A stretch of 64,000 bases of DNA, taken from contig NZ_OESG01000012.1 of the NCBI RefSeq assembly GCF_900240945.1, forward strand, positions 1,054,001 through 1,118,000, read 5' to 3'. Position 1 is the first letter of the stretch. The number at the start of each line of letters is the position of its first letter. The stretch is from Mycobacterium sp. 3519A (GTDB lineage: Bacteria > Actinomycetota > Actinomycetes > Mycobacteriales > Mycobacteriaceae). Below are positions 8,673-16,958 of the stretch, piece by piece. A program made the translations under genes and the position numbers. A model generated the notes under the pieces. That model searched no databases, was not told the DNA's origin, and saw only the letters and a program-made list of their open reading frames with translations.

Positions 8673-9535
8673 ACGCCGGCGACACGTTCGCGGGAGGCGT
8701 CGCGGTCATCACGGGTGCGGGCGCGGGTATCGGGGCGGGCCTGGCCCGGCACGCCAGCGCATTGGGCATGACGGTGGTGCTCGCCGACATCGACGGCGCC
8801 GCGGCCGCCGCACTCCGCGACGAACTCAATGCCGCAGGCGGCACCGCAGTCGACGCGCAATGCGATGTGCGCGAACCGGAGGCACTCGAGGCACTCGCCG
8901 AGCGTACGTACCGCGAACTCGGACCAGTCCGGTTGTTGGTCAACAACGCCGGCGTGGAGCAGTTCGGCTACCTGTGGGACACCCCGATCGCGAACTGGAA
9001 CAAAGTCGTCGACATCAACATCAGCGGCGTCTTTCACGGAGTGCGGGCATTTCTGCCCCGGATGATCGAGACCGGTTCACCGGCGTGGGTATGGAACCTC
9101 TCGTCGATCGGCGGGGTGGCCGTCGTCCCACTGCAGGCGCCCTACATCGTCAGCAAGCACGCGGTGCTGGCGCTGACCGAATGCCTGCATCTGGAGATCG
9201 CACACGCCGGCCACGACCACATCCACGTACAGGCGGTGCTGCCGGGCGCGGTCAAGTCGAACATCTTCGAGTCCGCGGGCGGCGTCACAGCAGGCGACGT
9301 CGCGGCGGCTGAGTCCCAGCGTGACGCCATGCTCGACATCAAGGCCGAAGCGATGGACCCCATCGAGGCCGCGAAGTTGGTGTTCGACCAGGCAGCCGAT
9401 GGCAGGTTCTACTTGCTCACCCAACCCGAGTATGTCGGATCGGCGATGACCGAGCGCGCCAATGTCCTTGCGGCGCAACGTGCGCCGCAGCTGCGAACCA
9501 AGCGGCGGTTCGACCCGGCGCAAAACCCGCGATGA
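8669..9535 (+). CDS. Short-chain dehydrogenase/reductase (SDR)
   Basis: 288 aa from GTG 8669 (GTGA overlap). Classical SDR features: TGAGAGIGAGLA cofactor motif near residue 15, LVNNAGVEQFG, catalytic Ser in NLSSIGGVAVV, and Tyr/Lys in YIVSKHAVLAL. Asp in VVLADIDG after the second strand suggests NAD(H) preference. It probably oxidises a hydroxy intermediate or acts as a 3-hydroxyacyl-CoA dehydrogenase in this pathway (inference). Confidence 0.9.
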   Translation: MNAGDTFAGGVAVITGAGAGIGAGLARHASALGMTVVLADIDGAAAAALRDELNAAGGTAVDAQCDVREPEALEALAERTYRELGPVRLLVNNAGVEQFGYLWDTPIANWNKVVDINISGVFHGVRAFLPRMIETGSPAWVWNLSSIGGVAVVPLQAPYIVSKHAVLALTECLHLEIAHAGHDHIHVQAVLPGAVKSNIFESAGGVTAGDVAAAESQRDAMLDIKAEAMDPIEAAKLVFDQAADGRFYLLTQPEYVGSAMTERANVLAAQRAPQLRTKRRFDPAQNPR

Positions 9536-10542
9536 GCGTTCCTCCGCTCGACCCCGACGCGGCGGCGCGCGTTGCGTCATTCGGCCCGATCGCACCGATG
9601 CGCCGGCGGGGGCTGGCCGCGGTCCGCGACGCCATCGAGAACGCACCGCTGCCGGACATGCCGGATATCGCGTCGGTGGAGAACTGCTTTGCGCCGGGAC
9701 CGGCCGGACCGATCCCGTTGCGGATCTACCGCCCTGGCGCGCAAACCGCGGCGCCCGTGTTGGTGTACTTCCACGGTGGCGGAATGGTGATGGGATCCAA
9801 CCATTCGTTCGAACCCCTCGCGAGGACTCTCGCGTCACTCACCGACGCCGCCGTGGTGGCGGTCGACTATCGGCTCGCACCCGAGTGCCCACCGCCTGCA
9901 CAGTTCGACGACGCGTATTCGGCGACGTCATGGATCGCCGACAACGCCGACCGTCTCGGACTCGACGCAACACGGCTCGCGGTCGTCGGCGACAGCGCAG
10001 GCGGTTCATTGGCGGCAGCAGTGGCACTCGCCGCACGCGACCACGACGGCCCGGCGATCTTCTGCCAAGTGTTGATCTACCCGGGCCTCGATCGAGACAT
10101 GGGGGCACAGTCGATCACCGAGTTGACCGACGCGCCCATGTTGTCCCACGACGACATCTGCTACATGCACGAGCTCACCGACGGCGCGGCGGGCGCGCCG
10201 CACGACGCTTACCGAATTCCCGCGTACGCCAGCGATCTGAAGGGGCTGCCGCAGGCGATTGTGGTGACCGCCGAATGTGACCCCATCCGCGACTGGGGGG
10301 AGCGTTACGCCAACCGGCTTCGCGACGCCAGGGTGCAGGTGAGCGTCACCCGTTATCCCGGTGCCTACCACGGCTTTTTGATGCGGTCGGACGCGACCGC
10401 GCGGGGCAGGCTGGCTGTGGCGGAGATATGTGCGCTGCTGCGGGCGAAATTCGACCATCCGCTCGACTTCGGCGATATCCGCGTCCCGATCACCGGTCAT
10501 CCCCCAGACCAGCGGCACCAACCCGAATCACAATTGGGCTAA
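9532..10542 (+). CDS. Alpha/beta hydrolase, HSL-type esterase/lipase
   Basis: 336 aa. Oxyanion motif HGGGM (VYFHGGGMVMGSN), nucleophile elbow GDSAGG and catalytic His in YHGFL define the hormone-sensitive-lipase family of carboxylesterases. It starts at ATGA overlapping the SDR stop. An esterase beside a Baeyer-Villiger monooxygenase is a common pairing, because the ester or lactone formed must be hydrolysed; that pairing is the best clue to its role. No signal peptide is visible, so it is probably cytoplasmic. Confidence 0.92.
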   Translation: MSVPPLDPDAAARVASFGPIAPMRRRGLAAVRDAIENAPLPDMPDIASVENCFAPGPAGPIPLRIYRPGAQTAAPVLVYFHGGGMVMGSNHSFEPLARTLASLTDAAVVAVDYRLAPECPPPAQFDDAYSATSWIADNADRLGLDATRLAVVGDSAGGSLAAAVALAARDHDGPAIFCQVLIYPGLDRDMGAQSITELTDAPMLSHDDICYMHELTDGAAGAPHDAYRIPAYASDLKGLPQAIVVTAECDPIRDWGERYANRLRDARVQVSVTRYPGAYHGFLMRSDATARGRLAVAEICALLRAKFDHPLDFGDIRVPITGHPPDQRHQPESQLG

Positions 10543-10570
10543 TCCAAGCCAGACCAAGAGGAGACACGAG

Positions 10571-11647
10571 ATGCTCACCGACGAGCGGCGAATGGAACTT
10601 TCGGACGTGCTGCGGCCCGCCGCGCCGCCGCGCGAGATCGACAACGTCTACACCGACGACCAGAAGGACCGCCTGCTGAATGTGGTCCGCACCCAGGGTC
10701 CGTGGAAGTTGATCATCGCCCAGCATTTCGCCTCCGCCGAGGAACTCATGGCGACGATGAGCGGCATGTTCCCCGAAGGTTTCGAGCCGTCGCTGGACCT
10801 GTTTCTCACCCCGACGTTTCGCGGTTACCTGGCCAACTACGGCACCGTGCTCTACCCGGAATTGCACGACGTGTTCTACAACGCATCCTTCCTCGAGATG
10901 GCCAAGAGTTACTGGGGCGCAAAGTACGCCAAGCCCGAGTTGATGTTGTTCAACATCAACGGTCCGTGCGCCAACCGCGATCCCGGCCATCTGGATTCGC
11001 CGAGCTTCCGCGGTGTGCGACATGAGAACGCGCCCACGTGGCTGTGCAGCGTGATGGGTAAGTCCGGCCTGTTCAGCGATTACCTGATCAAAATGGCGCA
11101 GGTGATCACGTGGTTCTCACTCGATGGCGGCAGCGGATTCACCTACTGGCCGGACGGTCCGCTCAAGGCTCCCAAGCGGATACTGCCACCCATCAACAAC
11201 CGCGGCGTCGTCGTACAGAACGAGATGATGGTTCATCGCGGCGAGGCCAATGGCCCACTGGAGCAACAGGTTCCGGCGGGTTTGGCTTTCGACACGGTGT
11301 TCGCAGGCGATCCGGCCGACCGCGACCACTGGTTGCTCAAGAACGGCGACGACGTGATCGCCCGCCACCACACCGACGAACTGCGCTTTCTGGTGCATTG
11401 GTCCGCCGAGGTGTTCTCCGACTTCGACGAGCTGAAGAAGAACATGGACGGATCCGACGACCTCACCCCCCACAAGGCGATCGACATGATGGTCGACGAC
11501 CTCCGCAAGAGGGGAATCAAACTCGATGTGCCCAGCGAGCCGTTGCACGATGCGTCGTTCATCGGCGCGCTCAATGCGGCCTACGATCTGGGTGGCCCGT
11601 CTTCTTATCCCGACGAAGCTCCGTTGAGCGCGTTCCAAATGTCCTGA
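10571..11647 (+). CDS. Unassigned 358-aa protein with HxD...H pattern
   Basis: The start at ATG 10571 has a good ribosome-binding site (AGGAGA). I do not recognise the family with certainty. Visible features: H140-L-D142 in PGHLDSPSFRG, H222 in MMVHRGEANG, then an arginine in ELRFLVHWS (about 272). This spacing resembles the 2-His-1-carboxylate iron site and 2-oxoglutarate-binding Arg of PhyH-type dioxygenases, but the resemblance is only at motif level. No transmembrane segment or signal peptide. It is the last gene of the plus-strand run, 28 nt after the esterase, so a catabolic oxygenation role is plausible. Confidence 0.6.
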   Translation: MLTDERRMELSDVLRPAAPPREIDNVYTDDQKDRLLNVVRTQGPWKLIIAQHFASAEELMATMSGMFPEGFEPSLDLFLTPTFRGYLANYGTVLYPELHDVFYNASFLEMAKSYWGAKYAKPELMLFNINGPCANRDPGHLDSPSFRGVRHENAPTWLCSVMGKSGLFSDYLIKMAQVITWFSLDGGSGFTYWPDGPLKAPKRILPPINNRGVVVQNEMMVHRGEANGPLEQQVPAGLAFDTVFAGDPADRDHWLLKNGDDVIARHHTDELRFLVHWSAEVFSDFDELKKNMDGSDDLTPHKAIDMMVDDLRKRGIKLDVPSEPLHDASFIGALNAAYDLGGPSSYPDEAPLSAFQMS

Positions 11648-11668
11648 CCGAATTGCGCGCGAGCCGGG

Positions 11669-12475
11669 TCAGCGGACGATGACCGAACTCGGCGTCCTTG
11701 GGGCGCCGAGCATGTCCCGATGCGACGGCGGTTTTCTGCCGCCCTCGTCGGTGATGCCGTAGCGGTCGGCCAGTTCGGCACCGATGACCGTCTGACCGTT
11801 CAACTCATCCAGGGCCGGGTCGCGCCACAGCGCATCGATCAAATAACCGGTGAATTGCGGGGTTTCGGCGTGCTTTGCGGTCTCGGCGAGGGCCTGCGGG
11901 TCGCGCGCAAAAGCGGCGCGCAGCTTCTCGGTCAGCAGGATGCCCATCCAGATCGACACCGTCGACACGCCGGTGTCGCGGAAGTCGACCGCCATATCGG
12001 CGGCGAGTTTGTCGATACCCGCCTTCTGCGCTCCGTACGCGGGTCCATGCATGTAGCAGACCGAACCCGGCGACGACGTGAAAGCAATCAAGCCGTGGCC
12101 GGCAGCGACCATGAGCGGTGCCGCATGCCACGAGGCTACGTACGCCGAGCGCAGTCCCACGTCGAGCACGTCCACTAATTCAAGCGGCTTGTCCCAGAAC
12201 GGCTTCGGGTTGACCAGCTCGTCATGGACGGCGGCGGCGTTGTTGACGAGCAGATCGAGTCGGCCGCTCTCGTCAGCGACCCTGGTGAACAGCGCGGCGA
12301 CGGCGTCGTCGTCGCGGTGGTCGAGTTGGACGGCGATGCCGCCCTGCGTCGCGGTCACTGTCCGCCCGGTCACGTACACGCGCCAGCCGCGGGCAAGCAG
12401 CGCATCGGCGATACCGCGGCCCGCGCCGCGGCTACCACCCGTCACCACTGCGACGGGTTGCTCTTCACCGGTCAC
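11669..12475 (-). CDS. Short-chain dehydrogenase/reductase (SDR)
   Basis: 268 aa from GTG 12475. Cofactor motif TGGSRGAGRGIA, LVNNAAAVHDE, Ser in FTSSPGS and Tyr/Lys in YGAQKAGIDKLAAD are in order. The long C-terminal part (DALWRDPALDELNGQTV) resembles DHRS1-like SDRs. A -10 hexamer TAACTT (minus strand, 12487-12482) is 6 nt before the start, so it is probably leaderless. It is convergent with the unassigned protein at 10571-11647. Substrate unknown. Confidence 0.88.
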   Translation of the reverse strand: MTGEEQPVAVVTGGSRGAGRGIADALLARGWRVYVTGRTVTATQGGIAVQLDHRDDDAVAALFTRVADESGRLDLLVNNAAAVHDELVNPKPFWDKPLELVDVLDVGLRSAYVASWHAAPLMVAAGHGLIAFTSSPGSVCYMHGPAYGAQKAGIDKLAADMAVDFRDTGVSTVSIWMGILLTEKLRAAFARDPQALAETAKHAETPQFTGYLIDALWRDPALDELNGQTVIGAELADRYGITDEGGRKPPSHRDMLGAPRTPSSVIVR

Positions 12476-12484
12476 CGGTAAAAG

Positions 12485-12772
12485 TTACCGCGCGATGCCT
12501 GCGGCCTCGTCGACAATCGGCAGTACGCCTTCGCGCGCCGCCGCCATGAGCGAGTCCCGCAGTGCCGAGCACGCGAGGAACAGCCCGCGTCCGTGGCCCG
12601 CGAGTTGATCGGCATCGCGGCGTTCAAGGCACCGTGCCGAAGCGTCCGCATTCCATTGCACGCTGGTCTGGTCCCAAGTGCTCTTGCGCGCCAGTACCTC
12701 GGCGCCGCACCGCCGGCATGTGACCGGCACCATCGGCGAGTCGGCGAGTCGGTTGTCGGGCCGCACGGCCAT
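12485..12772 (-). CDS. Small four-cysteine protein coupled to the Rieske oxygenase
   Basis: 95 aa. ATG at 12772 overlaps the Rieske gene's stop (TGATG), so it is translationally coupled. It has four cysteines: CRRC near residue 20, one in SARCLER and one in LACSAL. The segment RKSTWDQTSVQWN looks conserved and functional rather than random. I recall similar small proteins next to actinobacterial steroid oxygenases but cannot name a family. Zinc or Fe-S binding is possible. A longer frame reaching 12823 overlaps the Rieske coding region and is rejected as the start. Confidence 0.65.
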   Translation of the reverse strand: MAVRPDNRLADSPMVPVTCRRCGAEVLARKSTWDQTSVQWNADASARCLERRDADQLAGHGRGLFLACSALRDSLMAAAREGVLPIVDEAAGIAR

Positions 12773-13905
12773 CAGCGGCCGGCGGTCTTCGCCGCGATAT
12801 TCGCTTCGACCTCTTTCATCCACTGTTCGCGCGGTTGGGTGGTGTCGATCTCGAACTCGAAGCGGTCAACCATGTCGGGGGTCACGTCGGCGGCATCGAC
12901 ATAGAACTGCTCGTACCACCGACGCAGTTGGTAGACCGGGCCGTCCTCTTCCACCAACAACGGGTTGTCGATGCGGGCTTTGTTCTTCCAGATCTGCACA
13001 TCCTGCTCGAAACCCATCTTCACGAAGTCCCCTAGCCCGATCGCGGTCTGCGTGGCGAGCTCCGCGGGCAGCGCAGCCGACTTCTTGACGATGATTCCAT
13101 ATTGCAGCACAAAGGAATTCGCATCGATCGGATAGTGACAGTTGATCAGGATCGTATGGTGATCGATGTCGGTGTAGTGGTAGATCAGGTCGTCGATCAT
13201 GAAGGACGGCCCGTAGTAGGAAGCGACCGACGTGGTGCCGAGCATTTGACTCTCGCCCGGCTCTCCCAGATCCGGTCGCCCGGCACTGTTCATGTACTGC
13301 GTGGCCACATGCCCCTCGAAAATGTTCTTGAACTGTGTCGGCAGTGATCCGTGAATGTAGAAGAAGTGCGCCATGTCGACGACGTTGTCGATGATCTCGC
13401 GGCAATTGGTGTTGACGATGGTGGTGTACCAGTGCCAGTCGGTCCACTCGTCACTGCTGGCGCCTTCGATGCGGGGAATGGTGACGTCGTCGGGCGGCGG
13501 GTTGCCTTCAGGGTCGTTCCAGACGAACAGCATGCCGTCCTGTTCGAGCGTCTGCCATGTCGCGGTGCGCGCCAGCCGCGGGGTACGGCGCGCGTAGGGC
13601 ACTTTCTTGCATCGACCGTCACCGCCCCAACGCCAATCGTGGAATGGGCAGGCGATCTCATTGCCTTTGACGGTGCCCTGCGACAGGTCTCCCCCCATGT
13701 GGCGGCAATAGCCGTCAAGGACGTTGATCTTGCCGTCCTCCCCACGAAATACCACCAGCTTCTGCCCGAAGGCATTGACCTGGTGCGGCGTGCCGTCTCC
13801 GAAGTCGCGGACCAGCCCCAGACAATGCCATCCCCTGGCGAACCGGGTGGGTGTTGCAGCGGCCTCGATCTGCCGGATCTCGTCGGAATCGGTGTGCGAC
13901 GTCAT
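12772..13905 (-). CDS. Rieske-type monooxygenase, KshA-like (3-ketosteroid 9-alpha-hydroxylase oxygenase family)
   Basis: 377 aa. The Rieske [2Fe-2S] ligands are Cys67-His69 (YCRHMGGD) and Cys86-His89 (CPFHDWRW). The mononuclear iron site is NVVDMAHFFYIH, with Asn174, Asp177, His180 and His185. Length and motifs match KshA, which hydroxylates C9 of ketosteroids using electrons from the KshB reductase. No KshB-type reductase is in the window. The divergent KstD-like gene supports a steroid context, since KstD and KshA together open ring B. A non-steroid substrate remains possible. Confidence 0.88.
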   Translation of the reverse strand: MTSHTDSDEIRQIEAAATPTRFARGWHCLGLVRDFGDGTPHQVNAFGQKLVVFRGEDGKINVLDGYCRHMGGDLSQGTVKGNEIACPFHDWRWGGDGRCKKVPYARRTPRLARTATWQTLEQDGMLFVWNDPEGNPPPDDVTIPRIEGASSDEWTDWHWYTTIVNTNCREIIDNVVDMAHFFYIHGSLPTQFKNIFEGHVATQYMNSAGRPDLGEPGESQMLGTTSVASYYGPSFMIDDLIYHYTDIDHHTILINCHYPIDANSFVLQYGIIVKKSAALPAELATQTAIGLGDFVKMGFEQDVQIWKNKARIDNPLLVEEDGPVYQLRRWYEQFYVDAADVTPDMVDRFEFEIDTTQPREQWMKEVEANIAAKTAGR

Positions 13906-13972
13906 AACTCGGTTCTAGCAGTGACGATGTGGTTTGCGGGACGGACTGTTCCGCTCACCAGGAGATGGGGCG

Positions 13973-14007
13973 TTGATGAGGCGCAGGCGGTCCTAGTGTC
14001 GTGCCTC
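13973..14007 (+). promoter_or_regulatory. Promoter of the first KstD-like gene
   Basis: TTGATG (13973-13978) and TAGTGT (13994-13999) fit -35/-10 boxes with a 15-nt spacer; the -10 is 8 nt before GTG 14008. The 102-bp space to the divergent Rieske gene is the natural place for operators, but no consensus KstR site is present. Confidence 0.45.
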
Positions 14008-15711
14008 GTGACCGGTCTTCCCATGACGATTCCCGCTGCCCAGCCTGTCCGCGATTGCACGATCGATCTGTTGGTGGTGGGGTCGGGCACGGGCATGGCG
14101 GCCGCGTTGGCCGCCAGGGACGCCGGCATGAGCGTGCTGATCATCGAGAAGTCGACCCATGTCGGTGGGTCCACGGCGCGCTCCGGAGGAGCGCTGTGGC
14201 TGCCCGCCAGCCAAGTGCTGCGCGAGGGCGGTGCGGACGACAGCCGCCAGCGCGCGCAGGCCTATCTCGACGCCGTGGTCGCCGGATCAGCGCCCCGTGA
14301 ACGGTCGACGGCGTTCCTCGAGCATGTGGAAGCGACCGTCGACGTGCTACGGCGGACCACACCGATGAAGCTGTTCTGGGCTCGCGAGTACTCGGACTAC
14401 CACCCTGAACTGCCCGGCGGCAGCGCGGCGGGACGGACTTGCGAATGCCGACCGCTGGACACGTCGATCCTGGGCGAATATCTGTCGCGACTTCGCCCCG
14501 GCGTCATGGAAGTCACCATCCCGATGCCGACCACCGGCGCCGACTATCGCTGGCTGAACCTGATGTCACGGGTGCCGCGAAAGGGTGTCCCCCTCGTCTT
14601 CAAACGACTCGGCCAGGGTGTTGGCGGTCTGTTGATCGGACGCCGCTACGCAGCGGGCGGTCAGGCATTGGCGGCCGGACTGTTCGCGGGTGTGCTGCGT
14701 GCCGGGATACCGATTTGGACTCAGACCTCGCTGGTGCGACTCGTAGGCGACGGAGACCAGGTAACCGGGGCGGTCGTCGATCATGGCGGCGCCGAGATCA
14801 CCGTCACGGCTCGCCGCGGCGTTGTGCTCGCGGCGGGCGGGTTCGACCATCACATGGACATGCGACGGAAGTTTCAATCCGAGTCGCTGGGTGAGCATCA
14901 GAGCCTGGGGGCCGACACCAACACCGGCGACGCCATCCGCATCACCCAGGACCTCGGGGCGGGCATCGATCTGATGGATCAATCGTGGTGGTTCCCCGCA
15001 GTCGCGCCGTTGCCCGGTAAGGCACCAGCGGTGATGCTCGCCGAACGATCACTGCCCGGTGCACTGATAGTCGCCGCCAATGGCAACAGGTTCGCCAACG
15101 AGTCCTGCGACTACATGTCGTTCGGTCAACGGGTGCTCGAACTGGAACGGTCCGGCAATCCGGTCGAGCCGATGTGGATCGTCTTTGATCAGCGCTACCG
15201 CAATAGTTACGTGTTCGCCGCCGACCTGTTTCCACGTATGGCCATCCCGCAGGCTTGGTATGACGCCGGAATCGCCTGCCGGGCTGATAGTTTCAGCGAG
15301 TTGGCAGCGTTGATGGGAGTGCCGACGGGCCAATTCACCGAGACGATTCGGCGGTTCAACGAGGGGGCCAGTGCCGGTATCGATTCTGAATTCCACCGTG
15401 GGGACAGCGCATACGACCGTTACTACGGCGATCCGACTGTCACACCGAACCCCAATCTGCGCCCGCTGCAGAAGGCTCCGTTCTACGCGGTGAAGATGGT
15501 CCTTTCCGACCTCGGCACGTGTGGCGGGTTACGCGCCGACGATCGGGCCAGGGTGCTTCGGGAGGACGGTACGGCGATCGGGGGCCTGTACGCGATCGGC
15601 AATACGGCGGCGAACGCCTTCGGAACCACCTATCCCGGTGCCGGCGCGACGATCGCGCAGGGCTTGGTGTACGGCTACATCGCAGCCCGCGACGCGGCCC
15701 AGAGGAGTTAA
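14008..15711 (+). CDS. KstD-type FAD-binding dehydrogenase (3-ketosteroid delta-1-dehydrogenase family)
   Basis: 567 aa from GTG 14008 (ATG 14023 is an alternative). N-terminal FAD motif: LLVVGSGTGMAAALAARDAG, then EKSTHVGGSTARSGGALWLP. The C-terminal flavin segment GTTYPGAGATIAQG is the family signature. Members remove hydrogens at C1-C2 of 3-ketosteroid ring A. Divergent from the KshA-like gene and overlapping the PadR gene tail to tail by 4 nt. The upstream in-frame extension back to 13351 is antisense to the Rieske gene and is not coding. Confidence 0.88.
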   Translation: MTGLPMTIPAAQPVRDCTIDLLVVGSGTGMAAALAARDAGMSVLIIEKSTHVGGSTARSGGALWLPASQVLREGGADDSRQRAQAYLDAVVAGSAPRERSTAFLEHVEATVDVLRRTTPMKLFWAREYSDYHPELPGGSAAGRTCECRPLDTSILGEYLSRLRPGVMEVTIPMPTTGADYRWLNLMSRVPRKGVPLVFKRLGQGVGGLLIGRRYAAGGQALAAGLFAGVLRAGIPIWTQTSLVRLVGDGDQVTGAVVDHGGAEITVTARRGVVLAAGGFDHHMDMRRKFQSESLGEHQSLGADTNTGDAIRITQDLGAGIDLMDQSWWFPAVAPLPGKAPAVMLAERSLPGALIVAANGNRFANESCDYMSFGQRVLELERSGNPVEPMWIVFDQRYRNSYVFAADLFPRMAIPQAWYDAGIACRADSFSELAALMGVPTGQFTETIRRFNEGASAGIDSEFHRGDSAYDRYYGDPTVTPNPNLRPLQKAPFYAVKMVLSDLGTCGGLRADDRARVLREDGTAIGGLYAIGNTAANAFGTTYPGAGATIAQGLVYGYIAARDAAQRS

Positions 15712-16376
15712 TCCGACTCTTCGGCGGCCTTTTTCTCGATCTCGTACCAGTATTCCGGTGCGGGCCAAGGGATTTTGGTGGTGCCGTCCCCGGGCCGCGG
15801 CAAGGTCGCCTCCGCCTCGTCCAATTCTTTGATCATTTTCAAGGTCAGCTCGCGTTCGTTTGCGTAGTAGCGTTCGGCCCACTTCAGTGCCACCCGTGCA
15901 TACGCCCACGACGGGTCCGCGCCCGCCCATTTCGCGTCCTTGGCGGCATTGCGGTACATCTCGTCGGCATAGCCGAGGTGTTCCTGAAGGATCTCTTTCA
16001 GCCTGGCCGGATTGGTGAGATGGCCGAACGTCACGCGCAGCAGCGGGGTGTGCTTGAGCACGGGCGGATCGAGCGGCGCCTCGTTGGCCCACCGCGTCAC
16101 GGCGTCGACGCCGGCTTCGGTGATCTTGTACAGCCGGCGATTGCGGGTGCCTGCGCTGTTCTCGACTCGCGATGTCACCAATCCGAGTTGCTCCAGCTTT
16201 TTCAGCTCGGAGTAGATCTGGCTGTACGCCGGGCTGCCGTAGAAGAACCGCATGCTCCAGTCGATCCACTTTCGGATGTCGTAGCCCGAAAGCTCGTACT
16301 CGTAAGACAGCATGCCCAACAGCGCCCAACTGGTCGCCGTTAAGTTCGGCTTGCCCGGCTGATCGCTGTCTGTCAC
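15708..16376 (-). CDS. PadR-family transcriptional regulator
   Basis: 222 aa from GTG 16376. Winged-helix N-terminus: TSWALLGMLSYEYELSGYDI, then SQIYSELKKLEQLGLVTSR and RRLYKITEAGV. The long helical C-terminal half (LKEILQEHLGYADEMYRNAA onward) is the dimerisation/effector part of the larger PadR subclass. TAATCT (minus strand, 16388-16383) lies 6 nt upstream, so it is probably leaderless. It sits between the KstD-like gene and the divergent flavin-reductase operon, making it the likely local regulator. Effector unknown; PadR proteins are usually repressors relieved by aromatic or hydrophobic ligands. Confidence 0.88.
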   Translation of the reverse strand: MTDSDQPGKPNLTATSWALLGMLSYEYELSGYDIRKWIDWSMRFFYGSPAYSQIYSELKKLEQLGLVTSRVENSAGTRNRRLYKITEAGVDAVTRWANEAPLDPPVLKHTPLLRVTFGHLTNPARLKEILQEHLGYADEMYRNAAKDAKWAGADPSWAYARVALKWAERYYANERELTLKMIKELDEAEATLPRPGDGTTKIPWPAPEYWYEIEKKAAEESD

Positions 16377-16475
16377 TTCGCCAGATTAACAACCCAGGCC
16401 ACAGCTGATTTGTCACTCACCACTGGCCGGGACACTCCGTTGCGGGCGGGGCTGCGGCAGCGAAGGCTTGCGTCG

Positions 16476-16958
16476 ATGATGAGTTGCGCTCCCACACCGG
16501 CATCCATGCGCGACGTGCTCGGCCGATTCTGCACGGGAATTGCCGTGATCACCGCCAGCGACGGAATTCGACCGTACGGTTTCACGTGCCAGTCTGTGAC
16601 TTCAGTGTCGCTGGATCCGCCGTACATCTCGTTCTGTCCGGCACGGACGTCGAAGACTTGGCCCCTGATCCGCGAGATAGGTGCGCTGTGTGTCAACGTG
16701 CTCGCGCACGACCAGGGCCGCCTTTGTACACAATTCGCGGTCAGCGCGGCCGACAAGTTCCTCGGTGTCCGCTGGCGACCGGCGGCCAACGGCGCTCCGC
16801 TGATCGAGGGCGCCGTCGCCACCATCGAAGCCAATCTCGAGTTCGAGCACAGCGCCGGCGATCACACCATCGTGGTCGCCCACGTCACGAAATTACGCGC
16901 GTCAGATGACCGGCTCCCCTTGCTCTTCTACCGCGGTGGCTACGGCGGTTTGGCGTGA
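16476..16958 (+). CDS. Flavin reductase domain protein, HsaB-like
   Basis: 160 aa from ATG 16476, chosen because GAAGG lies 9 nt upstream; ATG 16506 is a shorter alternative. The segments VLGRFCTGIAVIT, FTCQSVTSVSLDPP and RPLIREIGALCVNVL-like text, plus DKFLGVRW and PLLFYRGGYGGL, closely follow HsaB, the reductase that supplies FADH2/FMNH2 to the HsaA ring hydroxylase in cholesterol catabolism. No HsaA-like oxygenase is nearby, so it may serve an enzyme encoded elsewhere. It overlaps the thioesterase start by 4 nt (GTGA). Confidence 0.85.
   Translation: MMSCAPTPASMRDVLGRFCTGIAVITASDGIRPYGFTCQSVTSVSLDPPYISFCPARTSKTWPLIREIGALCVNVLAHDQGRLCTQFAVSAADKFLGVRWRPAANGAPLIEGAVATIEANLEFEHSAGDHTIVVAHVTKLRASDDRLPLLFYRGGYGGLA

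Noticed and set aside
13903..13920. KstR-like operator before the Rieske gene (GAACCGAGTT)
   Set aside because: The half-sites AAC and GTT are 3 nt apart, while the known KstR motif has 2; the match is too weak to annotate.
13351..14007. Upstream extension of the first KstD-like frame
   Set aside because: It is antisense to the Rieske oxygenase, whose motifs are unmistakable.
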